From assembly GCF_007922615.2 (NCBI RefSeq), contig NZ_CP042301.2, positions 558,001-622,000 on the forward strand: a stretch of 64,000 nucleotides of DNA, in the 5' to 3' direction. The translations under genes and the position numbers were made by a program. The notes under the pieces are model-generated. The model searched no databases. It saw only the letters and a list, made by a program, of their open reading frames with translations, and was not told the DNA's origin. Positions within the stretch are counted from its first letter, which is position 1, and each line of letters begins with the position of its first letter. Source of the DNA: Nitratireductor mangrovi (GTDB lineage: Bacteria; Pseudomonadota; Alphaproteobacteria; Rhizobiales; Rhizobiaceae). Below are positions 7,891 through 16,853 of this stretch, in pieces.

Positions 7891-9141
7891 TCAAACCGGG
7901 TCGACGGGGTTTTCGATCGTATCTTCGTCCACGATGGCGTGGTGTCCGGCCTTGCGCGAGCCGACCAGGAACCAGGTCTCGCTGCTGCCCTTTCCTTTCA
8001 CCTCGACCGGACCGCGCGCGGTGAGCGCGAAGCTTCCTTCCAGCAGTCGGGCCATCTCCGAGGTGACGTGGATGCGCCCGGGCAGGCCGGTTTCCTGCAT
8101 GCGCGCCGCCATGTTCACCGCATCGCCCCAGACGTCGTAGAAGAACTTTTTCGAACCGATCACACCGGCGATCACCGGACCGGTGGCGAGCCCGATGCGC
8201 ATGGCAAGCGGCTGGCCCGAGATGTCGGTCAGGCCGCTGGCCGCGTCCCGCAAGGAAAGCGCGGCATGCGCCAGCGCCTCGGCATGGTCGGCGCGCGGGA
8301 CCGGAACCCCGCTCATGACCACATAGCCGTCGCCGAGCGTCTTGATCTTTTCCAGACCGTGGCTTTCCACGATCGCGTCGAAACGTCGAAAGACCGTGTT
8401 GAGGAAGCCGACGAGCGCCTCGGGCTCGGCCTGCGAGGCATGCCGGGTGAAGCCCGCGATGTCGGCAAACAGCACCGAAGCTTCCTGATAGCGGTCGGCA
8501 ACGAGATCGCCGGGTGCGTCCCTGAGGCGGTTGGCGACCGGCTCGGGCAGGATGTTGAGGAGCAGGAGGTCGGAGCGCTCGCGCTCGCGTTCGGCCGCCT
8601 CCTCGGCCCTGGCGGCGATGCGGGCGATATAGGCGATGACAAGGAACAAGACCGTGGCGTTGAGGGTCAGGTTGAGGACGAAGTTGATCCGCGTTTCCGT
8701 CGGGGTGACGACCCCGGTATCGGCAGGGACGGTGATGAAGAGCACCGCAGCGAGGGCGATCGACACGATGGACAGGAGCGCGGCGATCCACAGCCGCTCC
8801 AGCCCGAGGAGCAGGATGGACAGCGGCGCGGCGCTGAGAAAGGCGAGATAGATGCCGTCGCTGGTGCCGATCTCGAGGATGACGCGGCTGACATGCAGCC
8901 ACAGGAGCGCGATCAGGGCGACGGGTGCGGCGACCGGCCCGAAGCGATGCAGCAAGGGAATCGATGCGTTGCCGACAATCGTCGCGACGGTGAGCCAGTC
9001 GGGCAGGCCGGGGCTGACAAGCTGGAACACCACCATGGTGGCCGCGACCGCGCCGGCGGTGATGTTGGTCGCGCGCAGGCGGCGTGCGACCTTGGGCGGG
9101 TAGCCGTGTGTTCCGTAGTCGAAATAGGACGCCAGCAGCAT
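7891..9141 (-). CDS. Membrane-bound class III adenylate cyclase
   Basis: A 416-residue protein with about six membrane helices in residues 25-172, a short charged coiled segment (176-192), and a class III cyclase catalytic domain (about 220-395). Metal ligands Asp227 (FADIAGFT) and Asp271 (GDGYVVMSG) are present. Lys267 and Asp336 match the adenine-selecting pair, and Asn343 and Arg347 the transition-state residues, so it should be an active homodimeric adenylate cyclase rather than a guanylate cyclase. The membrane part resembles the simple 6TM inputs common in rhizobial cyclases; its signal is unknown. It converges with the protease-nuclease gene. A short CGGCT/AGCCG hairpin lies between the two stop codons. 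Confidence 0.88.
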   Translation of the reverse strand: MLLASYFDYGTHGYPPKVARRLRATNITAGAVAATMVVFQLVSPGLPDWLTVATIVGNASIPLLHRFGPVAAPVALIALLWLHVSRVILEIGTSDGIYLAFLSAAPLSILLLGLERLWIAALLSIVSIALAAVLFITVPADTGVVTPTETRINFVLNLTLNATVLFLVIAYIARIAARAEEAAERERERSDLLLLNILPEPVANRLRDAPGDLVADRYQEASVLFADIAGFTRHASQAEPEALVGFLNTVFRRFDAIVESHGLEKIKTLGDGYVVMSGVPVPRADHAEALAHAALSLRDAASGLTDISGQPLAMRIGLATGPVIAGVIGSKKFFYDVWGDAVNMAARMQETGLPGRIHVTSEMARLLEGSFALTARGPVEVKGKGSSETWFLVGSRKAGHHAIVDEDTIENPVDPV

Positions 9142-9269
9142 GGCGTTCGCCCCGAGACACCCCTATGCCGGGGCGGCCGGATAGTGCGCCTTTCGCGCAG
9201 CCGCCGCAATCGCCTCGAGAAGGCTCTGGCGGGAGGGAGGCCGGCGCGTGGCGCCGATTTTCGCCGCGC

Positions 9270-10433
9270 TTAAGCGCTCTCCGCCATCATCTCGCGGCCG
9301 ATCAGCCAGCGGCGGATTTCCGAGGTGCCGGCGCCGATTTCGTAGAGCTTGGCGTCGCGCAGGAGCCGCCCGGTCGGATAGTCGTTGATATAGCCGTTGC
9401 CGCCGAGCAACTGGATGGCGTCGAGTGCGCATTGCGTGGCCTTTTCGGCCGCGAAAAGCACGCAGCCGGCCGAATCCTTGCGCGTCGTCTCGCCGCGGTC
9501 GCAGGCCGCCGCCACCGCGTAGACATAGGCGCGGCAGGCGTTGAGGGTGGCATACATGTCGGCGAGCTTGGCCTGGACCAGCTGGAACTCGCCGATCTTC
9601 TGGCCGAACTGCTTGCGTTCGTGGCAATAGGGCACGGCGACGTCGAGGCAGGCGGCCATGATGCCGACCGGGCCGGCGGCCAGCACCACGCGCTCATAGT
9701 CGAGCCCGGACATCAAGACCTCGACGCCGCGGCCCTCTTCGTGCAGCACGTTCTCGAACGGCACCTCGACATCCTCGAAGACGAGCTCGCCGGTGTTGGA
9801 ACCGCGCATGCCGAGCTTGTCGAGCTTCTGGGCGACGGAAAAGCCCTTCATGGTGTTTTCGACGATGAAGGCGGTGATGCCGCGCGAATGCCGTTCCGGA
9901 TCGCTCTTGGCGTAGACGACCATGGTGTCGGCGTCGGGCCCGTTGGTGATCCACATCTTGGTGCCGTTGAGCACATAGCGGTCGTTCCTCTTCTCGGCCC
10001 TGAGCCGCATCGAAACGACGTCGGAACCGGCGCCGGCCTCCGACATGGCGAGCGCGCCGACCTTTTCGCCCGTGCAAAGCGCCGGCAGGTAGGCAGCCTT
10101 CTGCTCATCGGTGCCCCAGCGCCGGATCTGGTTGACGCAGAGATTGGAATGGGCGCCATAGGACAGCCCGACCGAGGCCGAGGCTCGCGAAATCTCCTCG
10201 ATCGCCACAACATGGGCGAGGTAGCCCATGCCGGAGCCGCCATAGTCGGGATCGGCGGTGATGCCGAGCAGGCCGAGATCGCCGAGTTCCTTCCACAGCC
10301 AGGCCGGAAACTCGTTGGTTTCATCGATCTCGGCGGCGACCGGCGCGATCTTTTCCGACGCGAAGCGGCGCACCATGTCGCGCAGCGCCTCGATCTCCTC
10401 GCCCAGCCCGAACTGCATCGTATGCGTGTACAT
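9270..10433 (-). CDS. ivd: Isovaleryl-CoA dehydrogenase
   Basis: A 387-residue acyl-CoA dehydrogenase that oxidises isovaleryl-CoA to 3-methylcrotonyl-CoA in leucine degradation, using FAD and passing electrons to ETF. The sequence shows the FAD/substrate motif [11 protein letters not shown], the WITNG segment, and QLLGGNGY. Two features single out IVD: the catalytic Glu lies in GLDYERVVL, and the C-terminal loop reads [10 protein letters not shown] without the usual catalytic Glu of other family members. The start is the ATG (MYTHTMQF) placed seven bases after GGAGG; a TTG two codons earlier overlaps the upstream stop. The tetR gene upstream ends 3 bases before this start, so the two are cotranscribed. 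The other leucine genes (mccA/B, aldehyde side) are not in the window. Confidence 0.92.
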   Translation of the reverse strand: MYTHTMQFGLGEEIEALRDMVRRFASEKIAPVAAEIDETNEFPAWLWKELGDLGLLGITADPDYGGSGMGYLAHVVAIEEISRASASVGLSYGAHSNLCVNQIRRWGTDEQKAAYLPALCTGEKVGALAMSEAGAGSDVVSMRLRAEKRNDRYVLNGTKMWITNGPDADTMVVYAKSDPERHSRGITAFIVENTMKGFSVAQKLDKLGMRGSNTGELVFEDVEVPFENVLHEEGRGVEVLMSGLDYERVVLAAGPVGIMAACLDVAVPYCHERKQFGQKIGEFQLVQAKLADMYATLNACRAYVYAVAAACDRGETTRKDSAGCVLFAAEKATQCALDAIQLLGGNGYINDYPTGRLLRDAKLYEIGAGTSEIRRWLIGREMMAESA

Positions 10434-10435
10434 CT

Positions 10436-11044
10436 TCAAGCCTCCGCTCGTGCCCTGGCTCCGACCAGGCGCATCGTCATGGTGTGATATTTGTCAGCCA
10501 CCTCGGCGACGGAAAGCCGCTCGTCGGGCCGGAACCAGACGATCACGCCGGTGATCATCTGGATGATCGCCATCGCCGCCAGTTCGGCGTCGTCGACGAG
10601 GAAGGCGCCCTTGGCGGCGCCCTCGCGCAGGATGCGGCGCAACTCCTTCTCGTAGGTCGTGCGCAGCTTCAGGATCGCCGTCAGCTTCTCCGGCGACAGG
10701 CTCCTGAGTTCCATGTTGGAGACATGGGTCGAGTGACGCCGCGCGACGTGGAAGATGATATGGTTCTTCACGAAGGCGGCGAGCCTCTGCGCCTCGTCGC
10801 GGCCGGCCGGGTCGGCCGCCTGCCAGGAGGCGATCAGCGCCTCCATGTGCTCGCGCATCAGCGTGAACAGCAGTTCCTCCTTGGTCGGGAAATAGCGGTA
10901 GAGGGCGGCCGCCTGCACGCCGACCTCCTCCGCCAGCCGGCGCATCGACACCGCCTCGTAGCCGTAGCGCGCGATCAGGCTGGCGGCCGCCTCGCGGATC
11001 GCCGCCTCCGTCCTTTCGCCGAATGATCCCGTGGTGCGCGCCAA
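10436..11044 (-). CDS. TetR/AcrR-family regulator coupled to ivd
   Basis: A 202-residue regulator with an N-terminal TetR DNA-binding domain: [22 protein letters not shown] around residues 37-58 is the helix-turn-helix plus the YxYFxxKxxL helix. The C-terminal part is a long helical ligand domain. It lies immediately upstream of ivd with only the ribosome site between, so the regulator and its probable target form one operon, most likely autoregulated. By analogy with other acyl-CoA-dehydrogenase-linked TetR proteins, the ligand may be a leucine-pathway acyl-CoA; this is inference. The initiating codon ([11 protein letters not shown]) gives a normal TetR N-terminus. Confidence 0.85.
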   Translation of the reverse strand: MARTTGSFGERTEAAIREAAASLIARYGYEAVSMRRLAEEVGVQAAALYRYFPTKEELLFTLMREHMEALIASWQAADPAGRDEAQRLAAFVKNHIIFHVARRHSTHVSNMELRSLSPEKLTAILKLRTTYEKELRRILREGAAKGAFLVDDAELAAMAIIQMITGVIVWFRPDERLSVAEVADKYHTMTMRLVGARARAEA

Positions 11045-11065
11045 GCAATGTCTCCTTCGCGCCGA

Positions 11066-11091
11066 TTAATAAAACAAACGTTCATTTAATT
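11066..11091. promoter_or_regulatory. AT-rich imperfect palindrome before tetR-ivd (probable operator/promoter)
   Basis: An AT-rich 26-base stretch in otherwise GC-rich DNA sits about 20-45 bases before the tetR start and is imperfectly symmetric around a central AACGTT. Its size and position suit a TetR operator overlapping the promoter. The symmetry is partial, so the exact boundaries are uncertain. Confidence 0.4.
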
Positions 11092-11476
11092 CAAGGTCGC
11101 CGCCGAGGCTCGTGTCGGACCCGGACGACGGAAGCGCTGGCAGCCGCGGCCGCAACGTGGTGCCGTGGCGGCGAGCCACAGGGTTGCGTCGGCTGGTCCA
11201 GCACCGCGTGGGGCTTGACATGCCCGCCGACCTGCACAAAGTCTCAAGGCATGAACCGGGCCGAGCAATCCCTCCTGATGCCACACAGGGTGTGTCCTAT
11301 CGCGGGACACTGACCCCGGGCCCGGTCGCGTCGCGCCCCGGCTGCCGGGGCAAAGGCAAGTTTCCGCGACAAGCGGGCTGACGCGAACGCCACGCGCGAC
11401 ATTTCATTTGCAGAACAGGACACGGCGCCGTGCATGAGAGATGTACCGGCGGCGGATTTGCGAGGTTCATCGGGGA
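11092..11476. other. Non-coding stretch between tetR-ivd and rnk
   Basis: No frame here has a convincing ribosome site or recognisable product. Local features are a small hairpin with arms GTGTCC and GGACAC (about 11290-11309) and a 12-base palindrome CACGGCGCCGTG shortly before the rnk start. It probably holds the promoter and leader of rnk. Confidence 0.4.
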
Positions 11477-11923
11477 ATGACGATCGATATCAAGCGAAAG
11501 CGCAAGCCGGCCATCGCCATGACCCGCTCCGACCATGAACGGTTGTCTCGGCTGGCCGACGGCCTGGCCAGGCGGAATCCCGGCCTCGCCGATCAGCTCT
11601 TCGCCGAACTCGACCGTGCGCGAAGGGTGGACGAATCGAGGCTGGCTCCGGATATCGTCCGTATGGGTTCGCACGTGCGTTTTGCCAGCGATCTCGGCGA
11701 GGATCGCACCGTCACGCTGGTATTTCCCGGTCAGGCAGACATTGCCGAGGGCAGGATCTCCGTCATGACCCCCATCGGCGTCGCACTGATCGGCCTGGCG
11801 GCCGGCCAGTCGATCGACTGGACCGCGCCCGACGGCAGGCTTCATCGGCTCACCGTCATGAGCGTGGACAATGGCAGCGGCAGCGTGTCGGCTGCGGGGC
11901 AGCAAGACGGTCGCGCCTCATGA
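11477..11923 (+). CDS. rnk: Rnk-like GreA/GreB C-terminal-domain protein
   Basis: A 148-residue protein of the Rnk family (regulator of nucleoside diphosphate kinase). Residues 1-50 form the short helical N-terminus (RSDHERLSRLADGL, then a segment ending LFAELDRA). Residues about 60-135 are the GreA/GreB C-terminal FKBP-like domain, with GSHVRF, VTLVFPG and the IGVALIGLAAGQSIDW block. Rnk proteins bind RNA polymerase near the secondary channel but lack the Gre coiled coil, so they do not stimulate cleavage. Start ATG 11477 gives the usual family N-terminus; an ATG 12 codons upstream is open too but has no better ribosome site. A second, more divergent family member follows 147 bases downstream on the same strand. 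Confidence 0.8.
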   Translation: MTIDIKRKRKPAIAMTRSDHERLSRLADGLARRNPGLADQLFAELDRARRVDESRLAPDIVRMGSHVRFASDLGEDRTVTLVFPGQADIAEGRISVMTPIGVALIGLAAGQSIDWTAPDGRLHRLTVMSVDNGSGSVSAAGQQDGRAS

Positions 11924-12039
11924 GCGACGCCAGCCCTTTCTGCCGGCTGACACTGTTCGGGGGCTGTCTGCTCGCAGGATCGTAGCCCCTGAGCCGCCAC
12001 CTGCGGCCAGGGGATTCTCCATTGTTGTCGAAACCGTAA

Positions 12040-12058
12040 CCGCTCCCTGAAGGAGCGG
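12040..12058 (+). promoter_or_regulatory. Stem-loop just before the ribosome site of the second rnk-like gene
   Basis: Arms CCGCTCC and GGAGCGG (7 bp, 5-base loop) end 12 bases before the ATG at 12071. The 3' arm supplies a GGAG, and a further GGGGGAG follows it, so the stem could mask one ribosome site. It may also act as a weak attenuator between the two genes. Confidence 0.4.
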
Positions 12059-12070
12059 GGGAGAACTGCG

Positions 12071-12610
12071 ATGTCTGAAAAAGACTGTATCCTCACCACC
12101 AAGGACCACACGATCCTCGAGGTCATGCTCGAGCGCTGCCTGGGGCGGGACGACCCCATGGCGATACTTCTGACAACCAAGCTCGGGGCGGCCCGTGTTG
12201 TCTTCGGGGAGGACATTCCCGCGAACGTTGCCACCCTCAACAGCCGTGTCACGTTCAGCGTCGACGGCCGCGAGCCCGACACCCGGGTGATCTCGCATGA
12301 ACGCATGCAATCGCCGGTCGGTCTTTTCCTTCCCCTTACCTCGATGCGAGGGCTCGCGTTGATCGGCCTCAGCGAAGGCCAACCGCTCCGGTTCGCCGGA
12401 CAGGACGGCGTTCAAGAGACGGTCGTCCTGGAAAGCGTGCTCTATCAGCCCGAGGCCGCGCGGCGCGAGAAGCATGCACTGGCGCGCACGACACCGCCAC
12501 CGGAAAATCGGCCCGTACTGACGCTGATCCGGGGCGGCGTTCAGAGCCCGTGCCGCCCGCCTTCGGCCGGCTCCGGCGGTCTTGACGATCCCGGTCCCCC
12601 AGCCGCCTAG
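12071..12610 (+). CDS. Second Rnk/GreA-GreB C-terminal-domain protein
   Basis: A 179-residue protein with the same layout as the preceding Rnk: a short helical N-terminus (ILEVMLERCLGRDDPMA), then the FKBP-like Gre C-terminal fold with SRVTFSVDG, SPVGLFLPLTSMRGLALIGLSEGQPLRF and VVLESVLYQ. It differs by a Pro/Gly-rich, probably disordered tail of about 45 residues (135-179). The start ATG follows GGGGGAG at seven bases. It may be an RNA polymerase-binding paralogue, or have a different partner given the low similarity to its neighbour. Tandem family members suggest duplication followed by divergence. Confidence 0.7.
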   Translation: MSEKDCILTTKDHTILEVMLERCLGRDDPMAILLTTKLGAARVVFGEDIPANVATLNSRVTFSVDGREPDTRVISHERMQSPVGLFLPLTSMRGLALIGLSEGQPLRFAGQDGVQETVVLESVLYQPEAARREKHALARTTPPPENRPVLTLIRGGVQSPCRPPSAGSGGLDDPGPPAA

Positions 12611-12660
12611 ACCAGGCGGCCGTCCAACCTGCACGGCTTCCGGCCGTCCGTTGCGGGGCC

Positions 12661-12692
12661 GGCGGTTGACGGCTTGGTTCCGGTCAACCGCC
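12661..12692. terminator. Stem-loop between convergent rnk-like and hisC-like genes
   Basis: Perfect 10-bp arms GGCGGTTGAC and GTCAACCGCC enclose a 12-base loop. The stop codon of the hisC-like gene lies within the 3' arm. There is no U-tract on either strand, so it is a terminator-like hairpin rather than a canonical intrinsic terminator; it could serve both converging genes. Confidence 0.5.
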
Positions 12693-13799
12693 ACGCGCTG
12701 CCGCAAGCGCCGGCGGCAGCGCCTCGGCGAAAAGCGCTATTTCGGCTTCCGGGCCGACCGAGACCCGGATGCAGCGGTCGAGGCCCGGCGCCATCGGTTT
12801 GCGCACGAAGATGCCGTCGGCGACCAGCGCCTCCATCGCCTTGAGCGCAAAGTCGCCGTCGCCGCCGCAGTCGATGGCAACGAAATTGGTCGCCGAGGGC
12901 AGCGCCACGAGCCCGTTCTCGGCCGCTATGCCGGCGATCCGGTCTCGGCAGGCCGCGACCCGCGTGACGATATCGGCCAGATGCGCCTGATCGTGAAGTG
13001 CGGCCAGCGCGGCGACCTGCGCCAGGCGCGACATGCCGAAATGGTTGCGCACCTTTTCGAAGGCGCGGATCGTCTCCCGCTCGCCGATGGCGTAGCCGCA
13101 GCGCAGCCCCGCAAGCGCGTAGGCCTTGGAAAAGGTGCGCATGCGCAGGACGTTGGGCCGCGTCACGTCGAGCGGCGGCAGCGCCGAGGCGGGGGCGGTC
13201 TCGCCATAGGCTTCGTCGAGCACCAGCATCGTGGTTTCGGGAAGCGCGTCGATGAAGCGCACCACATCATCGGCCTCCCACCAGGTGCCCATCGGATTGT
13301 CCGGGTTGGACAGGTAGACCAGCGGCGCACCTTCGCGCTTGACCGCGTCGACGAGCCCGTCGAGGCTTTCGCGGTCGCCGCCATCGTAAGGCACCGTGAC
13401 CAGGCGGCCACCGAAGCCGGCGACATGGTAGTTGAAGGTCGGGTAGGCGCCGAGCGAGGTGACCACCGCCGCGCCGGGCTCGACATACTGGCGCACGGTG
13501 ACACCGAGCAGGATGTCGATACCGCCGTCGACCACGATGTTCTCCATGCCGACGCCGAGCTGCGCGGCGAGCGCGGCGCGCAGATCGTGGTTTTCCGGAT
13601 CGCAATATTTCCAGCTTTCGGGCGCGGCCTCGGCGATCGCGGCCGCGACACGCGGAGAGGGGCCGAAACCGTTTTCGTTGGCGCCGATGCGGGCGCGGAA
13701 CGGGCGGCCGCGGCTCCGCTCCTGCGCTTCCGGGCCGACGAAGGGCACGGTCGCGGGCAGCGATTCGACAAGCGGCGTCAGGGCAGGGCGGTGCGGCAT
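12684..13799 (-). CDS. HisC-like PLP-dependent aminotransferase
   Basis: A 371-residue fold-type I aminotransferase of the histidinol-phosphate/aromatic aminotransferase group. Visible are IGANENGFGPSP near the N-terminus (substrate-binding Asn), YLSNPDNPMGT, the cofactor Asp in VLDEAYGE, the PLP lysine in RTFSKAYALAGLRCGY, and the C-terminal Arg in CIRVSVG that binds the substrate carboxylate. Length and motifs are those of HisC paralogues. Because the gene stands alone, away from other his genes, its substrate could be histidinol phosphate, an aromatic amino acid or something else. Start ATG (MPHRPALTPLVESLPATVPF) gives a normal N-terminus. Confidence 0.82.
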   Translation of the reverse strand: MPHRPALTPLVESLPATVPFVGPEAQERSRGRPFRARIGANENGFGPSPRVAAAIAEAAPESWKYCDPENHDLRAALAAQLGVGMENIVVDGGIDILLGVTVRQYVEPGAAVVTSLGAYPTFNYHVAGFGGRLVTVPYDGGDRESLDGLVDAVKREGAPLVYLSNPDNPMGTWWEADDVVRFIDALPETTMLVLDEAYGETAPASALPPLDVTRPNVLRMRTFSKAYALAGLRCGYAIGERETIRAFEKVRNHFGMSRLAQVAALAALHDQAHLADIVTRVAACRDRIAGIAAENGLVALPSATNFVAIDCGGDGDFALKAMEALVADGIFVRKPMAPGLDRCIRVSVGPEAEIALFAEALPPALAAARGG

Positions 13800-13989
13800 G
13801 AGACATCGTCCGGATTTCAGTCGCGGCGAACCTATGCCGAAATGCCGGCGGCAACAATCGCCGGTTTGCTGATCCGGGGTCGGTCAGCGAACGGCATGAT
13901 CCTAGCCCTGCGCCGTAGGGGGCAAGAAACACGCCCCCTGCTACGCCGACGCTATGTCATCGGGCCCGAGCGGCACCCTGCCAACGAGG

Positions 13990-14015
13990 ACGGCCCGGCG
14001 TCGCCGCCGGGCCGT
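13990..14015 (-). terminator. Strong stem-loop after the porin gene
   Basis: Eleven-bp arms (ACGGCCCGGCG with its complement) around a four-base loop lie 23 bases after the porin stop. The arms share the GGCCCGGCG core with the terminators of the two other porins in the window, though no clear U-run follows. Probably the porin terminator. Confidence 0.6.
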
Positions 14016-14038
14016 TCTGGCATCGAAATCCGATCGGA

Positions 14039-15133
14039 TCAGAAGCTGCGCTTGAACGACACGAAGCCGCCGACCGAGCCGCCGAAGGTATCGATCTTGT
14101 CGTAGGTGACTTCGGTGTTGATCTCGAAATTGTCGACCGGTTCCCAGATCAGCGACACTTCCGCGACGTAGCCGTCGAGCCCGGTGGAAACCGTCGAGCC
14201 GCCGGCATAGAAGTCGCTGAAATATTCGAAGCCGACCGAGCCGCCGAGGCGCTCGGTGATCTGATGGTAGTAGGAGGTCAGCACCGCCCATTCCGAGTTG
14301 CCCATGCCGCCGGTGATGGCGCCGTAGGAACTGCCGGTGCCGTAGGCGTGGTCGCCGTCGGCATAATAGCCGATCAGGCGGAAGTTGGAGCCGTCGGTGT
14401 TGGGCACGTTGAGCTGAACGCCGACCGACGCGCCGAAGCCGTCGAAGGATTCGTCATAGCCGACACGGCCCCAGACGCCGCCCCAGCCCTGCTGGTAGGA
14501 GAGCACGCCGACGACGTCGGGCATGTAGCCTTCGCCCGAAAGCGTGTCGTCCTCAAGCGAGATCACGCCGAAGATGCCTTCGTCACCGCCGAAATTGTAC
14601 TGGATGAAATGACGCTGCTGGTCGCCGTACCAGAGCGCGCCGTCCGAATGCGAGCCGGTGGTGTTAACGCCGCCGACAGTGTCGGACCATGCCGATTCCG
14701 AATAACCCATGCGCAGGCCGCCGAGGCTGATCCACGCCTGGTCGACGCGGACCGGGCCATCCGACGGCACGCCCCAGGTTGCCTGAAGGCGCAGATAGCT
14801 GCGCAGCAGGCCCCACTCGGTCGACTGCCGGGCGTCGATGTTGACGCGGGCGCGCGTTTCCTTGTTCCAGCCGTCGGGCGCGTAGCCGTTGAAGTTCGGC
14901 GTGTCGGTTACGCCGTCATCGCTGGTCGCGCCGACCCGGTAGCGGACATAGCCCGAGATGCGCAGGCAGGTCTCGGTGCCGGGGATGTAGAAGAAGCCGG
15001 CGCCGAACGCATCGCACACGCGCACATATTCGACCGGCTCCGGTTCGGCGATCACGACCGCATCGGCGGCCCGCGCGGCGGGAACCGCGGCCAGCGCCGC
15101 TGCGGCGCCAAGGAGCAAACTTCTCAGGTGCAT
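14039..15133 (-). CDS. Outer membrane porin, Omp2/porin_2 family
   Basis: A 364-residue rhizobial porin. A Sec signal peptide (MHLRSLLLGAAAALAAVPAARA, about 22 residues) is followed by the family block ADAVVIAEPEPVEYVRVCDA and GAGFFYIPGTETCLRISGYVR, then alternating beta-strand sequence to the C-terminal SFKRSF, whose terminal Phe is the outer-membrane assembly signal. It should form a trimeric 16-strand channel. It is about 40 residues shorter than the two porins at 28940-32121 and clearly more divergent, with different loops. The start codon was chosen by the signal peptide; the frame is open further upstream but without signal-like sequence. An AT-rich promoter region lies upstream on the minus strand (about 15190-15245). 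Confidence 0.92.
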   Translation of the reverse strand: MHLRSLLLGAAAALAAVPAARAADAVVIAEPEPVEYVRVCDAFGAGFFYIPGTETCLRISGYVRYRVGATSDDGVTDTPNFNGYAPDGWNKETRARVNIDARQSTEWGLLRSYLRLQATWGVPSDGPVRVDQAWISLGGLRMGYSESAWSDTVGGVNTTGSHSDGALWYGDQQRHFIQYNFGGDEGIFGVISLEDDTLSGEGYMPDVVGVLSYQQGWGGVWGRVGYDESFDGFGASVGVQLNVPNTDGSNFRLIGYYADGDHAYGTGSSYGAITGGMGNSEWAVLTSYYHQITERLGGSVGFEYFSDFYAGGSTVSTGLDGYVAEVSLIWEPVDNFEINTEVTYDKIDTFGGSVGGFVSFKRSF

Positions 15134-15649
15134 TCTAGTCTCCGGTTGTGGCTGAGCCGGCTTGGGAACCCGCTCTGGGTGGGCCGATCCTGGGTCGCGT
15201 ACCGTAATGTTATAACAAATTGTGAAACTGTTGTTCAACATTAGGCAGAATTGCGGCCGTGTGGCTAGCGACATCTGCTGACAAAACGCGTCGCCAAATG
15301 AGCCGGCCGCACAATGGCCTGCCCGTGTGACAATTGTGCTACGCTGCGCTGCACAATGCTCGGGCAACTGCACCGAACACGCTACGCCACGGCGCGCAGG
15401 CGCTGTCGCGTTGGGGGTCGATGCGCAGGGAGATGATGGTGGCCGCACGTGCCGGCATCGCACCGGGCGAGTTTGCCGCACGCGACTCGGCGTAACGACT
15501 TTCCTGAGATGCCCGCAGGTTTCCGAGCATGAGCCGCCTCCTCCATAACTTGGCCGGGCTGCCTCCGACGTATTGCACGCATCGGCCTGACCACGCGCTT
15601 TGCCGCGCCTTCCGGACAGGCGGTCATGCTTCGTGTTCAACAATCTAGT
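15134..15649. other. Intergenic region upstream of the porin gene
   Basis: About 500 bases with no convincing gene. The 15190-15245 stretch is AT-rich and contains TTGTGAAAC/GTTGTTCAAC-like sequence, probably the porin promoter on the minus strand. The short frames further right have no ribosome site or known product. Confidence 0.4.
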
Positions 15650-15670
15650 TGCAATTCATTTGCAATTGCA
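15650..15670. promoter_or_regulatory. Mur-like box 1 upstream of sitA
   Basis: A perfect 7-7-7 inverted repeat: TGCAATT (15650-15656), seven-base spacer, AATTGCA (15664-15670). It resembles the Mn-responsive Mur sites known upstream of rhizobial sitABCD and lies about 115 bases before the sitA start codon. Confidence 0.6.
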
Positions 15671-15706
15671 TAATGTGAGTAGGAAGCCGAATGCGTCAAC
15701 CCGTTT

Positions 15707-15727
15707 TGCAAATGCTTCGCAATTGCA
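15707..15727. promoter_or_regulatory. Mur-like box 2 upstream of sitA
   Basis: Same 7-7-7 architecture: TGCAAAT (15707-15713), seven-base spacer, AATTGCA (15721-15727), one mismatch in the arms. Its centre is 57 bases from that of box 1, and it ends 57 bases before the sitA ATG. Binding of a Fur-family repressor to both could block the promoter. Confidence 0.6.
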
Positions 15728-15784
15728 GTTTTGGAGCCGCGCCGGGCTACGGAATTTGCCAACCAGCTCGACAGGAGAGGTCGA

Positions 15785-16759
15785 ATGTTCGACAGGATGA
15801 GGCGGTCGCTAATGGCCGCATTGGCGGTGGCCGCGATAGGGGCGTTGAACGCGACCGCGCCGGCGGCGGCCGACGAGAAGATCGATGTCGTCGCCACCAC
15901 GGGCATGATCGCCGATGCGGCGCGCCAGGTCGGCGGCGACCTGGTGGCGGTGAAGGCGCTGATGGGACCGGGCGTCGACCCGCATGCCTATCGCCAGACC
16001 CGCACCGACATTGCGGCCATGATCAATGCCGACCTCGTGCTCTGGCATGGCCTCTACCTCGAGGCGCAGATGGAAGACTTCATGCGCGACCTGGCCGCCA
16101 AGCGCAACGTCGTTGCGGTCGCCGAGAGCCTGCCACGCAACATGCTGCTTTCGCATGATGATTATGACGAAAAGTTCGACCCGCATGTCTGGATGAACCC
16201 GAACCTGTGGTCGAAGGTCGTGATCGCCGTGCGGGATGCCCTGATCGCGACCAGCCCGGACGGGGCCGAGACCTTCAAGGCCAATGCCGCCAGGCATCTT
16301 GGGGAGTTGGCCGAGCTTGCCAACTACACCACCAGGGTGCTTTCCTCGGTTCCGGCCGAAAGCCGCGTGCTCCTGACCGCTCACGACGCGTTCAACTATT
16401 TCGGTTCCGCCTACGGCTTCGAGGTGATGGGTATCCAGGGCATCTCGACCGAAAGCGAGGCAGGTCTCAACCGCATCGCCGAGCTTGTCGACATGCTGGT
16501 CGCGCGCGACATCGGCGCCGTGTTCGTCGAGTCGTCGGTTTCGGACCGGAACATCCGAGCCCTCATCGAAGGCGCCGCGGCCAGGGGCCATGAGGTTGTC
16601 GTTGGCGGCGAGCTTTTCTCCGACGCCATGGGCGCTGACGGCACCTATGAGGGCACCTATCTCGGCATGATCGATCACAACGCGACGACGATCACGCGCG
16701 CACTCGGCGGTGAAGCGCCCGCGCGCGGCATGCTTGACAAGCTCTCGGTGGGCAGCTGA
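15785..16759 (+). CDS. sitA: Metal ABC transporter substrate-binding protein (Mn/Fe type)
   Basis: A 324-residue periplasmic metal-binding protein of the TroA/cluster A-I family. A signal peptide spans residues 1-30. The four metal ligands can be followed: His in [10 protein letters not shown], His in [10 protein letters not shown], Glu in [11 protein letters not shown] and Asp in MIDHNATT. The H-H-E-D set and the absence of a His-rich loop favour Mn(II) or Fe(II) over Zn(II). The ATG at 15785 follows GGAGAGG at the right distance. It heads a four-gene operon with an ATPase and two permeases. Two Mur-like boxes upstream point to repression in manganese-replete cells; that the boxes work is inference from their form and position. 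Confidence 0.9.
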   Translation: MFDRMRRSLMAALAVAAIGALNATAPAAADEKIDVVATTGMIADAARQVGGDLVAVKALMGPGVDPHAYRQTRTDIAAMINADLVLWHGLYLEAQMEDFMRDLAAKRNVVAVAESLPRNMLLSHDDYDEKFDPHVWMNPNLWSKVVIAVRDALIATSPDGAETFKANAARHLGELAELANYTTRVLSSVPAESRVLLTAHDAFNYFGSAYGFEVMGIQGISTESEAGLNRIAELVDMLVARDIGAVFVESSVSDRNIRALIEGAAARGHEVVVGGELFSDAMGADGTYEGTYLGMIDHNATTITRALGGEAPARGMLDKLSVGS

Positions 16760-16853
16760 CCTCGGCCCACCCCGGAAGGGCGCGCGGAACCCGGCGCCCC
16801 TCCGAACGAAACTCGAAAGGGGTGTGTGCCCCTCACCGCGAAGGCGACACGAC

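Noticed and set aside
15134..15649. Short frames upstream of the porin gene on both strands (65-81 codons)
   Set aside because: No ribosome sites, biased composition and no known family; treated as intergenic.
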